A stretch of 64,000 nucleotides of DNA from Siphonodentalium dalli (GCA_032622095.1 CP136065.1:41267503-41331502), one strand, 5' to 3'; counted from the stretch's first letter, positions 45,117-56,240 are shown. Notes: a model not told the origin generated them from the sequence alone. Program-made: numbers and translations.

Positions 45117-46619
45117 TTAATGTTGTTGGAATTGTATGATTCTTCCGCATTTTCACCATCGGACTGGTCTGTTGAACAGTCATCATCACCATACACCATT
45201 CTCTCGATTTCGCCATCAGACATCCCAGTCTCATTGTCAATATGCCCATCTCCACTTCCAGTCGGGCCACTGCTAGTAGACTGTGTAATTTATTCTGATT
45301 GTTCTCAACACATGGAGCCGCTGCTGCTTCAGAACTTTTTTCACTGCATTTGATGTCTTCATAAGACACACTTTTTCCAGGTTCGATGTTTAACTTCTTT
45401 CGTTTCAGTCGGGGCTCGTTCGCAACTTCACCTCTTAAATCACCAAGGTATTCAATGAAGCTATCTCCGATTAAGTTTGTGCTGTCACGCCTGTGAGGAA
45501 GTCGATCTAAAATTTCATTCTTGTTAATTGGCCAAATCCCAGCTTTCCTGAAACCGGACTTAAGATTCTCGGAAACATTATCAGAGATTGCATCATGCAG
45601 TTTCGCCAGCTGTATTGGGAACACATCCTTGGGTAAAGCGCTTGCCGACTTTTCCCGCTTCTTCCAATCAGTCAATAACAATCTCCATTTTATCTTCATG
45701 GCCCGGAAAAAAGCAATGTCCAGTGGCTGGGTCAGGTGGGTGCTATTTGGCGGAAGGCAAACAAACGCTATGTCATTCTCAGCACATGCCTTCAGTACTT
45801 CAGGGTTAATATGGGATGATAAATTGTCACCAAGCATCACTTTCTTTCCAGCCTTCTTCTTCATATGTGGTAGAGCGATGGTGAAAAACCAATCTTCGAA
45901 TGAAGTACAATCAAACCAACCTGATTTTGACCTATTGTAACGCGTCCCAGGTGGTCCACCGTATGTCCATGTTGACCACAGGTGCTCCGCTTTGTATACC
46001 ACATAAGGTGGTAGCAACTCTCCTTCAGCAGATCCACAGTACATTAAGGAGATACTGGCTTTCGAAGTATTAAGCACGCGTTCGGGGTATTTACAGCCCC
46101 TTTTTGTGATAATCTTCTTATTTCCGGGATCATCAGTCAGGTTAGTCTCATATTATGAGGTTCCACGTTTTCTAACTCAACTTCGAGATTGCTGATGTAC
46201 CCTTCTATTGTTTCTGGCGATATGGCTGCTCTGAGATTGATGATGTACCATTCTATTGTTTCTGGCGATATGGCTGCTCTTTTTTTCTTGATGTTTGATG
46301 AGAATCGCTTAGTTAGGGATCTGTTTCGTCTTAGAAACGAAAAGCACCATTCCTTACCAGGAAAGTTTTGTTGAAATCTGGGCTCAGTTGTTCCTTTCCT
46401 GTCCAGAAAGTTTTTCACACATACCCTCAAATCATAGCTGTCAAGCGGGAATCCGTAATCGCTCATAGCGATAATATGATCAACAACTGTCTTTTCTTCA
46501 TCTATGGTTAACCCACCCGGCCTGCCGACATTGTTACCGTGCATCTTGCTGAGTTTGTTTTTTAGTGTACTCCTGGGTATGTGGAAGGAGGCAGTTGTCA
46601 TGATTGCATGGAGAAGAAT
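45117..46619 (-). pseudogene. pogo/Tigger transposase (CENP-B HTH + DDE), inactivated
   Basis: After an acceptor (ttttttatttcag on the minus strand) the exon opens at 46619 with ASFHIPRSTLKNKLSKMHGN, a psq-type helix-turn-helix. The CENP-B region follows (TIDEEKTVVDHIIAMSDYGF, PGKEWCFSFLRRNRSLTKRF). Then a DDE domain reads NLTDDPGNKKIITKRG, ASISLMYCGSAEGELLPPYV, KKVMLGDNLSSHINPEVLKA and PPNSTHLTQPLDIAFFRAMK. The second (GDNLSSH) and third (QPLDIAFF) catalytic Asp are present. At 46137-46150 about four bases are lost in what should be a Y-D-E-T motif, removing the first catalytic Asp and shifting the frame. A 48-bp in-frame duplication (46190-46290; RAAISPETIEWYIINL then RAAISPETIEGYISNL) lies just before it. 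A further shift near 45270 precedes an acidic tail (SDGEIERMVYGDDD) ending at 45117. No first exon was found. Confidence 0.85.
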
Positions 46620-46691
46620 CCTGAAATAAAAAAGTGATAACATTACAGCATCACCGCTTATGTGTTTGAATGCATGTACCAAACAACACAT

Positions 46692-47090
46692 ACCATTACC
46701 CTTCTAGATGGATCATGGACAGAATTACAATGATGCATGTTAGATGCATAATACATCCTTAGAAAAGTCTGCATTAATCAAATATGGTTTACTGCTAAAA
46801 TAATAAAAGTTGTGAAGTCAACACGCCATGACGTTGTTATTGGAAATATTTTACAGAGTGACAATTTATGTTGCTTGTATGTTTGCCACTTCACTACAGT
46901 AATCAGTATTCCTGCTATTCTTGTAAGATCTAAACAATCCCCCCTCCCTTCATTTTTAAATTTGAATCAGTTTAATAGCAAAGTACATGAAGCAAAACAA
47001 TTATGCAAATTATGCAAATTTCAGCTTAATCTCAAAGATATTCTCAGAAACATGGACAAAGCGACCATTCGAAAAAAGCCTATGAACGCA
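46692..47090. other. Unassigned interior of the pogo element
   Basis: Probably the 5' intron or leader of the transposase. No exon can be supported. Confidence 0.45.
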
Positions 47091-47424
47091 GGGGCGGGGG
47101 GATTGGGTCAGTCATAAAAAAAAATACACGCTGAAAAATCATTTTCCCGACCTCAGAATACTCATCCAGCCAGTTATTTTTGGCGATTATTTTTTGGTGC
47201 AAATCTTTATGTGCCATGCCTACTGAATTGAAACTTCAAATCATTAACTCTAAAGCAAGTAAAACTGATATATTATGCCTATCATATCCTTAAGCAGCTG
47301 TTAATGTCATAACAATGCTCAGAAGTCATAAAATGTGAAAAATTTGGATTTGAAAAAAAACAATCTGGCCTCGGGACCCCCACCCCCTGGGACCCCCCCC
47401 CCCCCCCCCCCCCCCCCGCCCCTC
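47091..47424. mobile_element. CAGGGGCGGGG-type MITE with poly-C run
   Basis: CAGGGGCGGGGGGATTGGG at the left and GGGACCCCCCCC.. ..CCGCCCCTCGG at the right look like hAT-type ends (CAGGGGCGG / CCGCCCCT). The homopolymer C run at about 47393-47417 makes the right end uncertain, and no clear target duplication is seen. Confidence 0.45.
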
Positions 47425-47487
47425 GGCCTTGTGTCTACAGATTTTTGGTTCTATTTTTAGCGCTTATGAAATACTTGTTTACATCTA

Positions 47488-47610
47488 CAGCCCTCATAAT
47501 TGGCTACGGCAATCGGCAATGCCGAAGCCATTTGCTGAAGCAAACTGGGCCACGATAAAGGGTTGCTGTAGCAGATTGCCGAAGCCAAACAATCTGAATT
47601 AAAAGGGCTG
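47488..47610. mobile_element. hAT-type MITE (123 bp) with 6-bp target duplication
   Basis: CAGCCCTCATAATTGGCTAC ... AACAATCTGAATTAAAAGGGCTG, with CATCTA directly on both sides (47482-47487 and 47611-47616). A relative with the same interior (ACGGCAATCRGCAATGCCGA, GCAAACTGGGCCA) lies in each copy of the 4.37-kb duplication near 24695 and 29066. Confidence 0.8.
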
Positions 47611-47829
47611 CATCTAGTATTTTAGCTTACCTCGAATCCATTTTGTCTCAAATTTCTTCAGAAAACATTTTTCTTGGTAAAGAAATACCGGAATAATGTT
47701 AATTAGATATATACTCTCAGAATTGTAGTATACTGTTAATTGTATCACGGTTTGAGAAAACTTTTTTGTTTTTGGGCCAAAGTTACCCCTGCGGACCAAA
47801 GTAACCCCGCTTTACGGTAACGAAAGAAA

Positions 47830-49612
47830 CCGACATCGTTTGACGTGAGTGCTTGGTGTGAAGTCGCACTGCAATTCTGCAATTTCAGGAACATACATGC
47901 ATGCGTGCATTGCTATTAGTATCATAAGATTCCGAATGTTCGTTAACTTCGTTTTCCTGTTCATGTGTAACGTAGTTGTATCAATTTCATCGGTTTCGCC
48001 GAGGTCGGCTTCTAGTAGTACAATATCTTGATATTGTTCTGGTAGTGCATTTTTGAATTTGGCCCAGTTTTTAGCGAAAGAAACTAGCTGTGCTTTCAAT
48101 GTATCAAATTTCTGTTTCGGGAAGTGTTTTTGTAGCAGTGCCGTGAGTTTGATTAGTGACTCTTTGGGTAATCCATTATCAGTAATGCACTTGAAAGAAC
48201 GTGGGTCCAGGCAATAAATATCTGCGTACAGAGCCTTGTTCTTTTCAAACCTATTGTTCATGCTTTGGACAATAGTATCTAAAATCACAGTGAATGTATT
48301 CACATGGAAATTGTCAAGACTATTGTCTGGAGTTTCATCGACAGCCTGTTCTCCGGGCATTAGCTTCTTTTTTCTGTGTCGTGTTTCTGGAAGGGAGGAC
48401 TGGACAACAATATCAAATTTTTCCGAAATAGATTCGCACAGAAGTTCGATTTGCTTACAAACAAATTCCGTGGCAGTTCTGTGAAATACATCAAAATCCC
48501 TGCTTATGTCTTGTAACTTAGCTGTTGTTGCTTTTGTAAATTGGTGGGCTTTGATGAAATCCAGCCCCGACGTCTGGAGATAATTAGACAGGGGTTGTCT
48601 CATCGAACAAGCGTAAATATATGTGAGCGGTAAGCACAATTTCATACTTCAAAAAGTTTTGCATTAATGAACTTGCTTCATAGCGCGCTTTAGTTGTTAA
48701 ACTATCATCCTCTGCAATTGAGTGGACCACGTAAATCAAATTGTGATACATGGCAGATTTGTAGTCTCCAAAGGAACTGAAGATATTTCGCAGTGCCTTA
48801 TCTTTGGACCACTATCGTGTATACCCAATTAGATGTATCCGTTTCAGTTTCTGCTCTCCTCGGGCACCACTCACCATTTTCTTTAGGTGGTTCATGCGCA
48901 GGTATGACTCCTTGAAGTATGCTGCACATGAGTTGAGTAGTCCGAATAACGAAACAGATGTTGTGTTTGAGGAAGAAGCATCAGTTATGACCAAATTTAA
49001 CACATGCGTATAACACCACACGTGAATGTGATCAGGTGACGCTTTGTCCAGCCACGCTGTAAATCCATTGTACTGACAAGACATACTTGCAGCCCATCAG
49101 TACTATCCGAGACACAATTCTTAGCATGAAGACAATTTGCCTCTAGTTTTATAGTGTTTAACAACTCAAATAATTGCAACCCTTATCCCGATGTGGTTGC
49201 AAGAAATGATAGTAATATCTCATGCCCGTCTTTAGTTACATACCAAATTATGATTGAACACTGATCACTGATTAAATGTCTTGTGTGGAATCAATCTGAA
49301 CTGTAAAAATCCCAGCTTCACGAATGTCTTTACATATCAATTCACGGTGGTTTTTGAGAGGAAAGTAACAAGACCACCATGCCCTTCCTTTTTATCACCG
49401 ACTGCTTTGTGTCTACGTTCACTTTGGGCGATGGCAGCGTCCAAATGGGATTTGAGAGTCTTGTCATATCTGGACAGAAGTAGAACCAATTCCAAGAAAT
49501 TACCGTGATCTACCAACTTGTCAGTTATTTCAAATAAACTTTCCCCTCTATGTCCGCGATAACTCAGTCCTCGTTTTCCAATGAACATAACAATGTCTAT
49601 TGATATCAAGTC
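47830..49612 (-). pseudogene. hAT (ZMYM1/DUF4371-like) transposase pseudogene
   Basis: Read on the minus strand from 49612: VMFIGKRGLSYRGHRGESLF and HGNFLELVLLLSRYDKTLKS; then HRELICKDIREAGIFTVQID with STQDISDQCSI, where the Asp of VQID is the first catalytic acid; then HIHVWCYTHVLNLVITDASS ('CxxHxLNL'). The long frame 48645-47812 follows, with SNYLQTSGLDFIKAHQ, ETRHRKKKLMPGEQAVDETP, DTIVQSMNNRFEKN and a stop at the pogo end. At least three frameshifts or stops break it. The final hAT dimerisation motif (usually after 'PEIAELL') is missing: coding similarity ends at about 47880, just before the pogo terminal repeat at 47817. It is a dead element, possibly interrupted by the pogo insertion. 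Confidence 0.8.
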
Positions 49613-49617
49613 CCCAT

Positions 49618-49832
49618 TTAAATCTTCTTAGCGGCCTCTGCTAGAGACAGAAGCCTCTTGGCAAAGACATGGGCATTTTTGCCTCGTCTTTGCTGAACTT
49701 TTCTTAGCATGGAGAAAGCATACTGAGAGTCAGTCACCTCAGCAAATCTTACAGATAACTCAGCCATTACATTGGCCCAAGTGGCCTGAAGGTGGCTGTC
49801 CAAATATCTCTCCAAAGTCTGATTTCATCTCT
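49618..49832 (-). pseudogene. LTR-retrotransposon Gag capsid fragment
   Basis: After an acceptor-like ccattctacag the frame gives ERYLDSHLQATWANVMAELS and RFAEVTDSQYAFSMLRKVQQ, then VFAKRLLSLAEAAKKI, and a stop. 'TWxxVxxEL..RF.E..D...A...L.KV.Q..G....F...L..LA' is the Gag capsid pattern of Ty3/Gypsy-type retrotransposons. It ends abruptly where the hAT reading begins (about 49612), so the two are joined without spacer. It is truncated on both sides. A related upstream part is at 51690-51990. Confidence 0.6.
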
Positions 49833-51690
49833 TCCTGTAGAATGGAGAAAAAAATACAATCTGCAGTTAATAATTCAAATGAATTGGTAAAAACTAAATT
49901 AATACAGAACATTATTAATTAGCTATAGGTTATCGGCTGCAATAAGTAGAGTGCTGCCCGCGTCATAAGTAACAAAAAGTCGGCCAATAAGTAGAAAACG
50001 CGGACAATAAGTCAAGGTGACGTAACTGACGTCATACGTAATTAGCTCGATCGGCAAAGAATATTGGGTCGACGGAAGATAAATTGCAGTTGATTTCGGA
50101 TGAATTACTGACAGTCACTGTTTTTGGGAGTTAATATACATGTACGTGGATGAACTACATGTATCCGTATCAATATCATTCCCATGTAGTGGAAACTGAC
50201 ATCACTGTGAACTCGCTGCATGTTCTTCACAAAGTTCACAAGAATAAAAATTGCTGGAACAATTGTTAATTTAATAAAACACACAATGGTATATCTATGT
50301 TAATATATTATCCTGTGAAACAATTATTACAGTGTTGCTAATTAATAAAATACTTATTAATTGGTTGTTTCCACATTGACCGAGTTATGAGGCCTCGGTC
50401 TGTCGTATTAGGCTTCGGCCTGCGGTCTCAGGCCAATACGACAGACCTCGGCCTCATAACTCGGCCAATATGGAAACAACCAATTAATAACATATATTAT
50501 CAATGAAGAGAGACTAAGCAAATTCCTGTACTGGATTTATGTTGCTAATAACTCACCTAACCAGTTGCTGAAACTGGCTGGTGTCACAGACTAAGTCTTG
50601 ACATGTATGATCTCAATTGGGAATATATATACACACTACCATTTAAAACAATACAAAATTGCAATCTTTTCAATAAATAATATTATTCTAGTAATAAAAT
50701 GCTATATATATGTAACACGGTGTCAAAACAGAGCCAAAGGTAGAAACTGCAATAAAATTCATTAGACACAAATTGAGAACTTTTCCTGTAAGTGGAATTA
50801 TTCTATACAAAGATGTTTTGACACAAAATGGGACAGTGTCCTTGCCCTGATAATGCCTTACTGATATTCTACAAGGCTTCTGTATTACCACAATTCATTA
50901 AATTCATCCCAGTAAGATATTTGCTTTACTTATATACAGTACGTTTAAGCTTGTGTAAGATTATCGTACGATAATTCATAAAAAGACCTAGTAGTTATTC
51001 ACTAGCTGAGAAAGTCAAATCAACTGCAATTCAGCTCGATAATACCACCCTCTTTTCAGCCAACCAAGCAACTGATACACAATATAGATGGCATGGATCA
51101 TAAAGCAGAACAAATACAAAAAAGCTCAAGAAGTTGACTTAAAGTAAACTTTTCTAGATAGTTTCTCCATGTTAAGAGGGTAAATACCGATAACAAAAGA
51201 AATTTCAATAAAACAATAAAGAATATTATGTCACACTAACCTGTTATGTAAAGTATTCATTATAATTGTTTCGAAAGGATATATAGACAGGGCGTAATGT
51301 GTGTCTTAAATGGAGAGGTTTTTGTGTGACGAGTAACAATGGCGTGGGGATGTGACCATGTCATCTCGGCAATTTGCATGAAGTGCTTCTCCGATCGAGC
51401 ATGCAATGCTTTCTGTATTTATTGCACATCCCACTTTATTATCGAATTATTTCATTTAAATTGCATAAAAAATATAGTATCCGAAATAAATAACTCTGAC
51501 TTGCACTCCACGTGAGGAATATAGATTCTTTTAGTTGAAGGCATGATTGCATTGAATATATGCATTTTGTTAGTAGTAGATGTGCAATAAAAAATACATA
51601 TATATAACATGTACATGTACCGGTATTTATATCTACAAGTTGTAACAAAAGAAAAAGTAAAATTATTAAAAAAAATATATATCTTTGCAA
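49833..51690. other. Sequence separating two Gag fragments
   Basis: Mostly AT-rich. It contains CAATAAGT(A/C) three times (about 49938-50011), a CRE-like TGACGTCA (50027-50034) and a strong foldback (50354-50490). No gene is supported. Confidence 0.5.
50354..50490. mobile_element. Strong 137-bp foldback
   Basis: TTATTAATTGGTTGTTTCCA, CATTGACCGAGTTATGAGGC and CTCGGTCTGTCGTATT pair with AATACGACAGACCTCGGCCT, CATAACTCGGCCAATATGG and AAACAACCAATTAATAA. The arms are about 60 bp with very few mismatches. Confidence 0.9.
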
Positions 51691-51989
51691 AAAGTCGGAT
51701 TCAGGGTCTGAACTGATTTGGAATGTGATCATTATTTTCTTGGTTTCGTCCGCCCCAATTAATTTGGCAATTTTTGCACATCTTTTAGCCACTCCATAAA
51801 AAGTTTAGAAATTGAGTCGTCGAATTGTTTGATGCACCCTGTTATTGTCTGCATCCCTAGTGCCTGCACCTGACTACAAATTGCCTGTGTTTGTAATCCA
51901 ATTGCTACCGTAAACGATTCCAATCTTGTTGCCAGATGGGCAGAAAAACCCGCCAATTCCTGGAACAATTGTTCTGCCATGTTGACCAA
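51690..51989 (-). pseudogene. LTR-retrotransposon Gag, N-terminal fragment
   Basis: MVNMAEQLFQELAGFSAHLA opens at 51989 and runs to SISKLFMEWLKDVQ. The adjacent frame continues CAKIAKLIGADETKKIMITF and QISSDPESDFLQRY. 'F..WL...EK...L.GA.......I..FQ.S..P.SDF.QRY' is the start of Gypsy-type Gag. The frameshift is near 51775. The stretch ends at 'SDFLQRY', while the fragment at 49618-49832 begins '..SDFGERYLDS', so the two may be halves of one Gag split by 1.86 kb of inserted sequence. Confidence 0.6.
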
Positions 51990-52091
51990 TCAAAACCAAT
52001 CAATAAGCAAAAAATGCACTAACCTCAGATCCTTCATCTGTGATGCAATCCTGAGAATTCTTGAATCCTACTCAGGCACACCAGATCAGAA

Positions 52092-53859
52092 TAGGGCTTC
52101 ACGGTTTTTCGGTATTTAGTCATACCGCGGTTTTATTTTTAATACCGTGTAGTCGGTATTGGATTTCTTGAATTGCCGCAAACTATATTTTCTTATTTAG
52201 TCGGTTTTACGACAGCAAACGTCAAAAAACTTGATATAATCTGAGGAAATAATGCGTGCTTGTAAGTAATGATCGAGAACGAGAACCAGCGAGACTGAAC
52301 GAGAATCAGCGAGACGAGATGATAACCAGCCAGACGCCCAGAGCATAAGTGCAGAAAAGTGCGAAAAGCAATTTTAACAAAGGCAGTGACAACATGTGTT
52401 ACGCTGATAGATGTGTGTTTATAGTCGTCTCATATGCAGCTTAAATTAGTATACACAATGCAATAATTAGATCATGATTGCTATCCATACAATTACGAAA
52501 TTTAAACGTTACTCTCACAATTGTTTCCATTTAATAATGTTTATCCATCATCGAGACACCACAGATAAATACATGTAGGTATTGGTTGGAGACGCCCTAA
52601 CATTTTTAGTATAATCTGGACTTAAATCCCCTCATGATATAACTTCTTTAGAAAACACCATAATAACTTCATAATGACTGATTTAACAATAAACTGGTGC
52701 ACAAACATGATTGCACAAATACATGTACATATATACAAACATGCTAGTAAATATGTAGCTCAACTATCAATATATGTAATATATCCGGGCAAAGTGGATG
52801 TATACCGACTATATTTTGAGATCAACTATGAGAATAAACAACCTTTCATCGGCCGTGAAAACCGCTCAGGAAAAAACCGGACGCATCTTTTGGTGGCCAT
52901 ATATTTCAATATGACTTCTTTTGGTGGCTCCCGGAAACCTGCATCCAATACTCTACTACATGTACATAATACTCTGTAGCAATGCTTTCAGCCGGCCTCA
53001 AGATCAAGAACGTCGGAGTCGTTCAATGCTTATTCCCATGATTACCGTTTGCTGTGATAAATCAACCATTGTTTACATCGTTCTTTTGAAAATATTATGT
53101 TCCATATACAAATTATGAACTTGTGCTTTGGAAGATTAATAATTGGGCGGGGTGGGCGGGAAAATTAAAAGATTTCAAAAAACTGTCTGACTGACGCTTC
53201 AGGCTTAAGACAAAGGAACTGATAATTGGAGTCTAAAAGACTCTATTGGCATTGACCCCGACGATCCGCGGTATCTGATTGGCCGGCAGCCTACTCCTTT
53301 TCGGCGAGAAATGATACGCGTTATTTGATTGGCTGACGGTCGTCTGCACTTTCCGAAGTGTAATTTTGATTGGCTGACACTCGAAACGTAAACAATTCTT
53401 CTCAGCTGACTGTCTGCTATTGAAAAATACGGTTCCAGTGATATTTTACCGGCACGAATGAACATGACTATATATAACTCCGGATATACTATAAATGGAA
53501 TCTGAAGTACCCTGTGCCATTATATCACTCTTATCCATCCACAACGTAAAAGCTTTTACAAGTAAAATTACCTTTGTTGTGAATTAAAAATTGTGAATTT
53601 AAATACCTGTTATTTTTGCATAAGCGACGTCATTAGGACCCCACACATTGTTACAATAACATGCATTGCGTTGTCCTATTTTCGTGTGTTCGCGTGACAC
53701 TGCATTTACACGCGAATATTGAATTGCGTACTGCATGTTCCATAGGATCTTGACTAGCAAAATGTTTGGAAATTATTCTTGATGGTGGTATTTAGTCATA
53801 CCGCGGTATTTCATTTAATACCGTAGTCGGTATTGCGAAGGTGGATACCGGAAGCCCTA
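52092..53859. mobile_element. Non-autonomous hAT element (1,768 bp)
   Basis: The left end TAGGGCTTCACGGTTTTTCG and the right GGTGGATACCGGAAGCCCTA are inverted. The octamers next to them, GATCAGAA (52084-52091) and GATTAGAA (53860-53867), differ at one base. A subterminal palindromic word GGTATTTAGTCATACCGCGG stands near both ends in direct orientation (about 52110 and 53785). No transposase motif is visible inside. There is a promoter-like region at 53240-53480 and an imperfect GAACGAGAACCAGCGAGAC minisatellite at 52267-52335. Confidence 0.88.
53240..53480 (+). promoter_or_regulatory. Promoter-like cluster: repeated GATTGG (CCAAT) plus TATATATAA
   Basis: GATTGGC occurs at 53278, 53328 and 53368 (inverted CCAAT boxes in the contexts CTGATTGGCCGG and TTTGATTGGCTGAC twice). 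TATATATAA lies at 53470-53478. The spacing is plausible for a promoter, possibly of the ancestral transposase. No coding frame follows, and this is a sequence-pattern inference only. Confidence 0.3.
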
Positions 53860-54349
53860 GATTAGAAGTATAAGACTTCGTCTTCAAGTCCACACTTCTA
53901 TAACTTCTGAGGAATTGAATCAATCCCAGAGTCAGGTAGAGGTTAATACAAGAGTTCTTTATGTATGTCTAAACATATAGATATATACACGTCGGCAATT
54001 GGTAGTAGAAACAAGTACTAGCAGTATACAAGAGCGATACGGAATACATGTATGACTCGTCTGAACGACGGCTCTGACTGGAATCACTGGCACGAGAGAG
54101 TTCCACAATATATATTAAAGAATATAATTGTATTCTAAGAATGACCCACTTCGATAAGAGCATATAGCTAATTCTTTATAATTCTTTAATTGCATGTCTT
54201 GGCATGCTAAATTGCTAATTGCAATTGTGAATCTTATACAGAACTAATCACTTATTTCGCTTAGCGAGAGTCCGAGCACAGCTGGGCTGACCATGAATCA
54301 CGGCCAGGCCTGGGGTGATAGTCTTATAAAGGTCTGTGGTATGACTTTG

Positions 54350-54490
54350 TGTATGGATCCCTCTCTGAATCTCATCTGTAAATCTCAGGATACTTCTTCA
54401 GTACCTCAAGGAAGTTCAGTTGGAAGTCTTCGTAACATTCTGTTAAACCCCTCATGTACATGTATATCCTGTACGGGGCTGAACATGAAC
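54350..54490 (+). repeat. Local repeat family (blocks B and A)
   Basis: Block B (TGTATGGATCCCTCTCTGAA, CTTCTTCAGTACCTCAAGGA AGTTCAGTT) recurs at 57278-57345. Block A (GGAAGTCTTCGTAACATTCT, GTTAAACCCCTCATGTA) recurs at 57176-57226. Blocks C (GGCTCGATCTGC...GAGAATGTTT) at 57055 and 57346, and D at 56112 and 57429, belong to the same scrambled family. Confidence 0.75.
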
Positions 54491-54499
54491 ATGGTCTGA

Positions 54500-55970
54500 C
54501 ATGTCTTTTTTATCACCCAAAATAATGCCAAGTGAAACTAATAATGGTGTATTATTCCCCATAATGGCCCATTTATGTTCCTCTCCTCAATTTGAAGTTT
54601 TTTTACAATAAATAATGCAAATTTGCCCAACCTGACCACAACATGCTAGTCATGCTTGCCAATTTCACGCTCAATTCTAAGGTTATATAAATCTTCATTT
54701 GCTCTGATCCATGTGGGGGTATGCCTATCTATATGATAGTCATGTAACAGTTGTATATCAGTTATATAATATAACTAATAGAAGCATTTATACTACCACC
54801 CATATCCACCATTTGGGGGTCAGGAAATCTCAGGATAGAATATGTTAGATGTCAAAGACTAAAGTTAATTAGTTTTTATATTTGTTTACAATTTAAGACC
54901 TGTACAAATTTAGTACGATCCTGGCTTGATACTAGCTAGTGGATGACTGTAAAGTAAATTTATATACATGTAGTTATTGTAATTTATTGGCTACATTTTG
55001 CTGACGGTCGCTAAATAACACTAGTATTTACATGTATGGAGTATTTATGTTGGTGTAAGAATGCAACTACATCTACATCATACTACATGTACATGTATTT
55101 GCTTTTGACATCTTTCACATCTCATTGTCCAAGTTTCCAACCCAAAATGGTGGATTTGGAGATTGCAAAAAAGGCAGCAAAGCTTATTTTAGATTGAATC
55201 CATCGATGTTCTTTTTGGTACTACTGGTACTGTGGTAGCCTAATGAATTTTATTAAATGACAACGAAATATATTAGATATGAAACTTTAATTTTTCAAGT
55301 GGAAGAAGTGATGAAAGTAAATAAAATTCATGTTCCTGAATATTCTCGACGAAGTTTCAATTGGTCTAAGTTTCTGTGAAATACACTTATACAGTAGGAA
55401 CAGGTCAGCAAAGTGACCAATCCGTTGCCGTCTACCTCAAATTTAAGCCATTCTGAAGCACCATAGATGGCGAGGCCATTTCTGATCCAACAACATACAG
55501 TCATTGCACGTAATGTTCAATTGTTACGGGTGGTTTTAGTTTGATTAGTGTCTATTTTTCGCTTCTTTGATTCATTTTTTTTATTCATGTTTGAACCTCG
55601 TGGCGGAAAGCCGGAATGGGAATAATGACAAATGATAAAAAATTAGGAATACCTAAATCGGAGCCGAGTATGGCCTATACACATTTATATATCGCGTCAC
55701 TCACTCGCGTGTACAACGGAAGTTTTTCGGAAACATAATTAATATACTGATGAACCATGTCCGTAATAAACATATATCGTACTACGGACCTTGGTCCCAT
55801 GCCGCTATAACTCGAGCCGGAGTTCCGTATTTTTTTATTCCGTTATTTTGTAGAAACTCGCATTTCGGCAAAACAAATAATTAAAAACTACTCGACAATA
55901 GAATAAATTATATTTCATAGCACACTATTCCCATTTATCTTGGAATATATCACATTATCAGTGACATTTT
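54500..55970. other. AT-rich sequence, nothing recognised
   Basis: Frequent TACATGTA words. No gene, RNA or clear repeat beyond that. Confidence 0.5.
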
Positions 55971-56095
55971 CCTTAAAATAAGTCAATATTTCAATCGGAC
56001 ATTATGTCCGACAGTTTCAAAGCAGAGCGGGACAACCCATAAAAATGCGAATCCGGTGTCGGACATTTGTTCGTGTCCGACCACTTATTTTAAGG
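55971..56095. mobile_element. Small MITE, CCTTAAAATAAGT ends (125 bp)
   Basis: CCTTAAAATAAGT ... ACTTATTTTAAGG with internal ATTATGTCCGACA and TGTCGGACATTTGT words in inverted orientation. Confidence 0.8.
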
Positions 56096-56111
56096 CTTGT
56101 GTGCAATCCTC

Positions 56112-56240
56112 CTTCTTGACTTTTTATCTGTATCGACTATATTTAAGTCGGCACTACTCTGGTTGATAATGTTGTTCACCATAGTGAGCAAACTATTTAT
56201 ATACCAGTAATTATTGTCTTTGTGCTCGTTTTAGCTGTTC
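56112..56240 (+). repeat. Local repeat block D (pair with 57429-57560)
   Basis: TATATTTAAGTCGGCACTAC, GATAATGTTGTTCACCATAG, CAAACTATTTATATA and TTGTGCTCGTTTTAG recur 1.3 kb downstream at roughly 85% identity. Confidence 0.8.

Larger units (their letters stand above)
40653..47817 (-). mobile_element. pogo/Tigger-type DNA transposon (7.2 kb)
   Basis: The left CCGTAAAGCGGGGTTACTTT GG and the right CCAAAGTAACCCCGCTTTACGG are 22-bp perfect inverted repeats, each bordered by TA (40651-40652, 47818-47819). That is the TA target duplication of Tc1/mariner/pogo elements. It encodes a CENP-B/DDE transposase on the minus strand (45117-46619). Insertions inside it are the minisatellite element (40963-45112), a poly-C-containing MITE (47091-47424) and a hAT MITE (47488-47610). 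Without these it would be about 2.6 kb, a normal size for the family. Confidence 0.88.

Noticed and set aside
45521-45940. Plus-strand open frame of 139 codons
   Set aside because: It lies antisense to the DDE domain of the pogo transposase and has no motif.
50018-50034. TGACGTAA/TGACGTCA as a working CRE promoter
   Set aside because: A single site without a gene downstream is too little evidence to list as regulatory.
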